Source: an uncultured Adlercreutzia sp.
Lineage (GTDB): Bacteria; Actinomycetota; Coriobacteriia; Coriobacteriales; Eggerthellaceae
Assembly: GCF_958431955.1 (NCBI RefSeq)
Contig: NZ_CAUASN010000036.1
Coordinates: 1-25,018, forward strand
Length of the DNA stretch: 25,018 bases
Direction of reading: 5' to 3'
The position numbers were made by a program, and so were the translations under genes. A model generated the notes under the pieces. The model was not told the DNA's origin. It did no database searches and saw only the letters and a program-made list of their open reading frames with translations. Below, piece after piece: positions 17,561 through 25,018 of this stretch. Position 1 is the first letter of the stretch. Every line of letters begins with the position of its first letter.

Positions 17561-18487
17561 TTACAGATTCTCCCTCACCCAGGCAATGTTGCCCTGCACG
17601 GTGGCGATGAGCTCGTCGAGGGAGTCGAAGGCGCGCATGGGGCGCAGCCATTCCACGAACTCTACCTCAATGGCGTCGCCGTAGATGTCGCGGTCGAAGT
17701 CGAGCAGGTGCACCTCGATGTTGGCCGTGGACTCATCGGCGAAGGTGGCCGGCACTCCCACGTTCACGGCGGCCTTGTAGCGCTCGCCATCCACCACGGC
17801 GTAGCAGGCGTACACTCCCTCGCCGATGGCCAGCATGATCGGCGCCACCTCCAGGTTCGCCGTGGCGAAGCCGAAGTCGCGGCCCTCGCCGCGGCCCGGG
17901 CGCACGGTGCCGGAAAGCGACCAGGCGCGGCCCAGAAGCTCGTTGGCCTCGCGCACCTTCCCCTCGCCGAGCAGGTGCCGGATGCGCGTGGCCGTCACCG
18001 GCACGCCGCCCTCGGCCAGAAGCTCGTGGCCGTGCACCTCCATGCCGCGCGCGGCCCCCCATGCGCGCAGGCTCTCCACGTTGCCGGCGGCCTTGCGGCC
18101 GAAGTGGAAGTCGCTGCCGATGTGGATGTGGCGCGGCACCCCGCCGCCGAAGCAGGCGTCGAGGAAGTCCTCGGGGCTCTGGGCGGCGAACTCCCGCGAG
18201 AACGGCAGCACCACGACCGCGTCCACGTCCAGCTCGGCCAGCTTCGCGATGCGGGCCTCGTTGGTCATGAGCTTCTTCAGGCGGTCGGGCGCGAACATCT
18301 CGTCGGGATCGATGTCGAAGGTGATGACGGCGCTTCTCTCCCCCTCCTCGCGGGCGGTGTTGGCCGCCTCGCCGATGATGAAGCGGTGACCCTCGTGCAC
18401 GCCGTCGAACACGCCGAAGGCCACAGAGGCCCCGGCGAGGAAGGCCTCGTCGTAGGCGGGATCGGCCTTAGAGATCACAGTAGCCAC
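17561..18487 (-). CDS. ribF: Bifunctional riboflavin kinase / FAD synthetase
   Basis: A 308-residue enzyme that phosphorylates riboflavin to FMN and adenylylates FMN to FAD. The N-terminal nucleotidyltransferase domain shows FGVFDGVHEGH (residues 24-34), HIGSDFHFGRKAAGN, and VTATRIRHLL. The C-terminal riboflavin kinase domain shows the GRGEGRDFGFATANL loop, GVYACYAVVDG, and NIEVHLLDFDRDIYG, which carries the catalytic-site glutamate. The start is GTG at 18487, with GGAG six bases upstream inside the end of truB. The genes overlap by 20 bases in different frames. The long upstream extension of the frame has no family similarity. The truB-ribF pair at the end of a nusA-infB operon is a widespread arrangement. 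Confidence 0.94.
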   Translation of the reverse strand: MATVISKADPAYDEAFLAGASVAFGVFDGVHEGHRFIIGEAANTAREEGERSAVITFDIDPDEMFAPDRLKKLMTNEARIAKLAELDVDAVVVLPFSREFAAQSPEDFLDACFGGGVPRHIHIGSDFHFGRKAAGNVESLRAWGAARGMEVHGHELLAEGGVPVTATRIRHLLGEGKVREANELLGRAWSLSGTVRPGRGEGRDFGFATANLEVAPIMLAIGEGVYACYAVVDGERYKAAVNVGVPATFADESTANIEVHLLDFDRDIYGDAIEVEFVEWLRPMRAFDSLDELIATVQGNIAWVRENL

Positions 18488-19490
18488 GGATGACTCCAAT
18501 CGGGAACACGCAGCGGGAGGCGAACTGGTCGCGATCCGCGCGGTACGCGTACAGGGCGATGATGCGGTTATCGTACACCAAGGCGACGATCTCGTCATCT
18601 GCGGGCGGCTCGCAGCTCTCGCGCACCCCGGCCGTGCAGGCGCACAGCTCGCTGGCCGCGTCCGACGAGCGGCGCTCGCAGAGGGAAAGATCGCGGGCGG
18701 GAAGCGGGTTGCCGTTGCGCACCCGGGCGGCCGCCGCGTCGTCCAGGTAGGCGAAGCGGCACCCGAGCGCCCGCAAGGGGTCGAGCGCTGCGGCCAGGCC
18801 GATGTCCTCGAGGGTCTCCAGGCTCACGCACTCCTCGAGGGTGATGGCCCCCACCGCGGTGCGACGGAGCGCCCCCACGTGCGCCGGGCAGCCGAGCGCG
18901 TTGCCCGCGTCGCGCGCGAGCGAGCGGATGTAGGTGCCCGCCGACACCGTGAAGGCCACGTCCCACCGGGCGGGCTCGGCGCCTTCGGCGCCCCAGATGC
19001 CCAAAAGCTCGGCGGAGAACACCTCGATGTCGCGGGGCGTCAGATCGATCACCCGGCCGGCGCGGGCCTCGTCGCAGGCCTTCTTGCCGCCCACCTTGAT
19101 GGCCGAGTACACCGGCGGCAGCTGCTTGGACTTCCCCACCAGGCTCGCCACGAAGGTGCTCGCGAAGAAGGGGTCGAACACCTCCTCGGGTACCTCGCCG
19201 GTGCGGATGACGGCACCCTCGGCGTCGTCGGTGTCGGTGGCGGCGCCGAAGACGATGGACACCACGTAGGATTTGCGATGGCCCACCAGGTAGGGGTCGA
19301 GCCGGGCGGCCGGCCCGATGCACACGGGCAGCACGCCCGAGGCGAGCGGGTCCAGCGTGCCGGTGTGCCCCACGCGGCGCTCGCCGAAGATGCGGCGCAC
19401 GCGGTTCACCACATCGTGCGAGGTCATGCCCGAGGGCTTGTCCACCGCCACCATGAGGGAGAGATCGGTCGTGCCGCGCTTCTTCGCCAT
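18468..19490 (-). CDS. truB: tRNA pseudouridine-55 synthase TruB
   Basis: A 340-residue enzyme that makes pseudouridine 55 in the T loop of elongator tRNAs. The N-terminal catalytic domain begins VAVDKPSGMTSHDVVNRVR and contains the catalytic aspartate D47 in GHTGTLDPLASGVLP. KSYVVSIVFGAATDTDD and YIRSLARDAG follow. The C-terminal 80 or so residues form a PUA-like RNA-binding end with a Ser/Asp/Cys-rich insert. The ATG at 19490 overlaps the preceding gene's TGA by one base (TGATG), so translation is probably coupled. No strong ribosome site is seen, in keeping with that. Confidence 0.95.
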   Translation of the reverse strand: MAKKRGTTDLSLMVAVDKPSGMTSHDVVNRVRRIFGERRVGHTGTLDPLASGVLPVCIGPAARLDPYLVGHRKSYVVSIVFGAATDTDDAEGAVIRTGEVPEEVFDPFFASTFVASLVGKSKQLPPVYSAIKVGGKKACDEARAGRVIDLTPRDIEVFSAELLGIWGAEGAEPARWDVAFTVSAGTYIRSLARDAGNALGCPAHVGALRRTAVGAITLEECVSLETLEDIGLAAALDPLRALGCRFAYLDDAAAARVRNGNPLPARDLSLCERRSSDAASELCACTAGVRESCEPPADDEIVALVYDNRIIALYAYRADRDQFASRCVFPIGVIRGYCDL

Positions 19491-20500
19491 CAGCGGGACG
19501 CCCCCGCGGGCAGGCAGGGCTCCTCGATGCCCAGGCGCGCGGCGAGGGCCGCCACGGCCTCGGCCAGGGTGCCGTGGAAGGTGAAGCCGGCGGCGGCGGT
19601 GTGCCCTCCCCCGCCGAGCTCTCGGGCGATGGCGGCCACATCCGTGCCGTCCTTGGCGCGCAGGCTGCCGCGCACCTCGCCCTCCTGCTCGCGCAGCATG
19701 CAGGCCACCCGCACGCCCTCGATGGCGCGCAGCACATCCACCATGGGCTCGGCATCGGCCTTCACCGCGCCGCATTCGGCGAAGTCGGCCAACGACAGCC
19801 ACGAGAGGGCCGCCGCGCCATCGGCCGAGAGCGCCATATGGTCCACGTTGCGACCTTCCAGCAGGATAGAGGCGAGCGAGCGGCTCTGGTAGATGTGGCG
19901 CGAGATGGCCGCGGGCTCGGCACCGGCGGCCACCATCTCGGCGGCGGCGGCGAAAGCAGCGGCATCGGCGTTCTGGTACTGGAAGCGACCCGTGTCGGTC
20001 ATGAGCCCGGTATAGCAGCAGGTGGCGACGATGCGGTCGCGCTCGGCACCCAAAGCTGCCGCAAGCTCCCAGACGAGCATGGTCGTGGAGGCGGCGTCCG
20101 GGTCGGTGTAGCTGAGCTGGCTCATGGCCGCGGGCACCGCATGGTGGTCCACCGTCACCGTGAGGTCGGCGGCCGCCTGCAGGCGCGCCGCATCGCCCAC
20201 CCGCTCGGTGGTGGGCACGTCCACCGCCACGAACACCTCGCAGGGGCCCTCGTAGCGAGCTGCGGGCACAAGGCCGTCGAAGCCGGGCAGGAAGGCCAAA
20301 TCGCGCGGCGGCTCCTCGTCGCGGGCAAGCACGCAGACGCACTCCTTCCCCATCTGGCGCAAAACGGCGGCCAGGGCGAGCTGCGAGCCCAGGCAGTCGC
20401 CGTCAGGGCTCACGTGCCCGCAGATGACGAACTGGTCATGGCCGGCGAGCGCCTCGGCGATGGCGGGAAGCGTGGTATTGGTCTGGGGAGTCACCGCCAT
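19490..20500 (-). CDS. DHH-family phosphoesterase, NrnA-like
   Basis: A 336-residue soluble Mn2+-dependent phosphoesterase. The DHH domain shows GHVSPDGDCLGSQLAL (about 28-43, metal-binding aspartates D33 and D35), AVDVPTTERVG, the signature VDHH, and MTDTGRFQYQN. The DHHA1 domain ends with RELGGGGHTAAAGF. This fits NrnA-type enzymes, which degrade oligoribonucleotides and in some bacteria hydrolyse 3'-phosphoadenosine-5'-phosphate or c-di-AMP breakdown products. The exact substrate cannot be read from sequence. The ATG at 20500 has GGAG nine bases upstream and follows the rbfA stop by three bases. A DHH gene between rbfA and truB is a common order. Confidence 0.92.
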   Translation of the reverse strand: MAVTPQTNTTLPAIAEALAGHDQFVICGHVSPDGDCLGSQLALAAVLRQMGKECVCVLARDEEPPRDLAFLPGFDGLVPAARYEGPCEVFVAVDVPTTERVGDAARLQAAADLTVTVDHHAVPAAMSQLSYTDPDAASTTMLVWELAAALGAERDRIVATCCYTGLMTDTGRFQYQNADAAAFAAAAEMVAAGAEPAAISRHIYQSRSLASILLEGRNVDHMALSADGAAALSWLSLADFAECGAVKADAEPMVDVLRAIEGVRVACMLREQEGEVRGSLRAKDGTDVAAIARELGGGGHTAAAGFTFHGTLAEAVAALAARLGIEEPCLPAGASR

Positions 20501-20503
20501 GGG

Positions 20504-20893
20504 CTAGAACTCCGTGTCGGTGCCGATGGTATCCTCCACGATGCGCTGCTGCTGATGCTCGCGCTCGGTGGCCAGGGCCTGGCCGATAGCCTCGGCCTGA
20601 TCCACCGACTTGTCCAGATGGAAGCGCAACTCGGGCGCCACACGCCACGAGAGCTTCTTGGCCATGAGCGAGCGGATATGCCCGGCGGCCTGCTCGAAGG
20701 CGGCCTGCACCTCGGGATAGCGCTCCGGGTCGGTGGTGTAGTACACGTTGCAGGCCGAGCGGTCGTAGCTGACCTCGCAACCCGTGATGGTCACCAGATG
20801 CAGCCGCGGATCGGACACGTCGAACAAAAGGATGCTCGCGATGACCTCGCGCGCCTGCTCGTTCACCTTGCGGTTGGATGCGCTCTGTTTCAT
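20504..20893 (-). CDS. rbfA: Ribosome-binding factor A
   Basis: A 129-residue KH-like protein that assists 30S subunit maturation by binding near helix 1 of 16S rRNA. The family pattern is clear: VNEQAREVIASIL, then DPRLHLVTITGCEVSYDRSACNVYY, and the C-terminal LRFHLDKSVDQAEAI. Length is normal. The ATG at 20893 has GAGGAG eight bases upstream. A 246-bp gap with a structured repeat separates it from infB. A TATACT -10-like element (20937-20932) about 40 bases before the ATG has no good -35 and is only a possible promoter. Confidence 0.96.
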   Translation of the reverse strand: MKQSASNRKVNEQAREVIASILLFDVSDPRLHLVTITGCEVSYDRSACNVYYTTDPERYPEVQAAFEQAAGHIRSLMAKKLSWRVAPELRFHLDKSVDQAEAIGQALATEREHQQQRIVEDTIGTDTEF

Positions 20894-21012
20894 AACGCCA
20901 TCTCCTCACATCGAGACGGATAGATAATCTCAGTATAGGGAAAACTGGGAGGTTTTCCGGAAGACGGGAAAATATAAGCGAACTTGTTGAAGTCTGCAGA
21001 AGGGGTTGAGCA

Positions 21013-21130
21013 GGCGGCTGGCGGAGGGTGCGCCTCCACGCGCAGTTCCGCAGCGAACGGAACAGTCCTGTGGACTGTTCCGCCGAGCGAGGACTGCCTG
21101 AGCATGGAGGTGTGCCCTCCGCCAGCCGCC
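21013..21130. repeat. Long imperfect palindromic repeat (REP/MITE-like) between infB and rbfA
   Basis: Outer arms of 29 bases (21013-21041 and 21102-21130) are complementary apart from four positions. On the plus strand three of these are G-U pairs and one is a mismatch. A second stem (around 21042-21049 with 21091-21097) lies inside. At the tip a perfect 11-bp stem (21058-21068 with 21072-21082) closes a TGT loop. The whole folds into one long branched hairpin of about 118 bases. It has no coding content and sits inside an operon, one base short of a convincing terminator in no direction. The sequence character suggests a dispersed genomic repeat, but only one copy is in this window. Confidence 0.65.
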
Positions 21131-21139
21131 GGACGAGCG

Positions 21140-23881
<2,742 letters not shown>

Positions 23882-23884
23882 ATA

Positions 23885-24178
23885 TCACTCCTCATTCTTT
23901 CCCGGTGCCTCGGCGAGAGCAAGCTCGCGAAGAACGCGATCGTAATCCTCTTCGGTCACCTTGCAGCGCAGGGCGCGCTCAAGCTTCCTGGTCTTCCTCG
24001 CGGCGGCGAGGCATGCTCCCGAGCAGACGTAGGCGCCGCGGCCGGGCACGCGGCCGGTCGGGTCGAAGGCGGCGCCCTCGGCCGTGCGCACGATGCGGTG
24101 CAGGGAGCCCTTCTGCTGGGACATCCCGCAGGCGATGCAGGTACGCTGGCGCTTGGTCGTCTGGGTCTGGGTGGGCAT
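23885..24178 (-). CDS. YlxR family RNA-binding protein (RnpM-like)
   Basis: A 97-residue protein of the YlxR/DUF448 family, which sits between nusA and infB in many bacteria. The signature is present: RTCIACG near the N-terminus, then DPTGRVPGRGAYVC (about 39-52). Two cysteine pairs (C14/C17 and C52/C56) could bind a metal, though many relatives lack them. A Bacillus homologue was shown to bind RNase P RNA and modulate it. The ATG at 24178 has GGAAGG about 11 bases upstream, a slightly long spacing. Confidence 0.94.
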   Translation of the reverse strand: MPTQTQTTKRQRTCIACGMSQQKGSLHRIVRTAEGAAFDPTGRVPGRGAYVCSGACLAAARKTRKLERALRCKVTEEDYDRVLRELALAEAPGKNEE

Positions 24179-24202
24179 CGGTCGTGCTACCTTCCGCTTC
24201 CG

Positions 24203-25018
24203 CTACTCGGCGTCCTCGTCGGCGTGCACGCCGCAGTACTGGCTGCCCGGGCGGGCGTGGTTGCGGCAGCGGGTGCCGTCCTCGCCGACGAACACGCAGA
24301 AGTCGTCGTCCTCCTCGACCTCGTCGATGAGCTCGTCGCTGACGAGCGAGGCGCCCTGGTAGCTGGCGGGCTTGATGTCGATGTGCCAGCCGGTGAGGCG
24401 GGCGGCCAGACGCGCGTTCTGGCCCTCCTTGCCGATGGCCAGCGACAGCTGGTCGTCGGGCACGATGACCGTGGCGTAGTTGTTGTCCTCGTCGATGGTC
24501 ACGCGGGTCACCTTCGCCGGCGACAGCGCGTTGGCCACGTACACGGCCGGGTCGGCGTCCCACTGGATGACGTCGACGCGCTCGTTGCGCAGCTCCTCCA
24601 CCACCATGCGAACGCGGGAGCCCTTCGGGCCCACGCAGGCGCCCACCGGGTCGAGGTTCGCCTCGCGCGAGAACACGGCCACCTTGGAGCGGGCGCCGGG
24701 CTCGCGGGCCACCGACTTGATCTCGACGACGCCCTCGTAGATCTCGGGCACCTCGATCTCGAAGAGACGGCGGATGAGGTCGGGATGGGTACGGGACACC
24801 ACGATGGCCGGGCGCGCCTGCTCGCCGCGGGCGCGGGCGGTCTCGCCGTTGGGGTCGCGCACGTCGATGATGAGCACCTTCAGGCGCTGGTTGTGGCGGT
24901 AGTGCTCGTTGGAGGGGCGCTCGTTGCGCTCGCCCGGGTTGCGCTTGGCGTCGTAGTGGGGCAGCTCCGCCTCCACGCCGTCGCGGATCTTGATGATGGT
25001 GAAGTCCGGCGTGCCCTG
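24203..25018 (-). CDS. nusA: Transcription termination/antitermination factor NusA, C-terminal part
   Basis: The frame runs off the window end, so only the last 271 residues are seen. They hold the end of the N-terminal domain (GVEAELPHYDAKRNPGERN), the S1 domain (HNQRLKVLIIDVRDP) and two KH domains (ARPAIVVSRTHPDLIRRLFEIEVPEIYEG, VGACVGPKGSRVRMVVEEL, LAIGKEGQNARLAARLTGW). NusA binds RNA polymerase and nascent RNA and modulates pausing and termination. After KH2 the protein has an acidic stretch and then a short C-x9-C-x10-C-x2-H tail (FCVF...RCRNH...YCGVH) that looks like a small zinc-binding motif. This is not part of the common NusA core. It heads the operon that continues to ylxR and infB. 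Confidence 0.96.
   Translation of the reverse strand, partial: QGTPDFTIIKIRDGVEAELPHYDAKRNPGERNERPSNEHYRHNQRLKVLIIDVRDPNGETARARGEQARPAIVVSRTHPDLIRRLFEIEVPEIYEGVVEIKSVAREPGARSKVAVFSREANLDPVGACVGPKGSRVRMVVEELRNERVDVIQWDADPAVYVANALSPAKVTRVTIDEDNNYATVIVPDDQLSLAIGKEGQNARLAARLTGWHIDIKPASYQGASLVSDELIDEVEEDDDFCVFVGEDGTRCRNHARPGSQYCGVHADEDAE

Noticed and set aside
20890..21105. Small minus-strand open frame between infB and rbfA
   Set aside because: Half of it lies in the palindromic repeat, there is no ribosome site, and the translation resembles nothing I recognise.

Overview
The window is GC-rich and dense with housekeeping genes. It most likely comes from the chromosome of an actinobacterium of the class Coriobacteriia, and an Eggerthellaceae-like gut organism is my best guess. 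The reasons are the actinobacterial gene order uvrC-rapZ-yvcK-whiA-gap-pgk-tpiA-secG, the nusA-ylxR-infB-rbfA-nrnA-truB-ribF order, strong Shine-Dalgarno sites, and an LTA-synthase-like enzyme beside uvrC. The taxon is inferred from order and protein character, not from a search.

Layout from left to right. Positions 1-54 hold the 5' part of a tRNA-Gly(GCC) on the minus strand, with its promoter. Positions 154-1260 hold a TerC-family membrane protein (minus) whose leader is a yybP-ykoY (Mn2+) riboswitch with an overlapping intrinsic terminator. Diverging from it at 1351 is a single-pass membrane protein of unknown function. Positions 2336-3253 hold a cation diffusion facilitator (minus), downstream of a tRNA-Leu(GAG) with its own promoter and terminator. 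Positions 3469-8465 (minus) are the glycolytic block, transcribed in the order gap, pgk, tpiA, gpmI, secG, with hairpins between gap/pgk and pgk/tpiA and a likely separate promoter for secG. Positions 8740-10193 (minus) are an AbiE-type toxin-antitoxin/phage-defence pair. It lies between whiA and gap, two genes that are neighbours in many actinobacteria. Its promoter -10 element lies in the centre of a perfect 20-bp inverted repeat. Positions 10267-15363 (minus) are uvrC, rapZ, yvcK and whiA, with a probable leaderless start at uvrC. Diverging at about 15603 is an LTA-synthase/phosphoglycerol-transferase-like membrane enzyme. Positions 17561-25018 (minus) are the translation/transcription operon nusA (cut by the window end), ylxR, infB, rbfA, nrnA-like, truB, ribF. 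It is interrupted between infB and rbfA by a long structured palindromic repeat.

Functionally the window combines lower glycolysis with its carbon and envelope regulators (YvcK, RapZ, WhiA), a transcription/ribosome-maturation operon, two metal-transport-type genes (TerC under a Mn2+ riboswitch, and a CDF exporter), one protein-export component (SecG), one envelope polymer enzyme and one defence module. Apart from AbiE and the infB-rbfA repeat the region looks like stable core chromosome. I did not find a convincing wholly new multi-gene system. The most informative non-coding signals are the terC riboswitch and the abiE palindromic operator. No gene-free stretch exceeds 300 bp.
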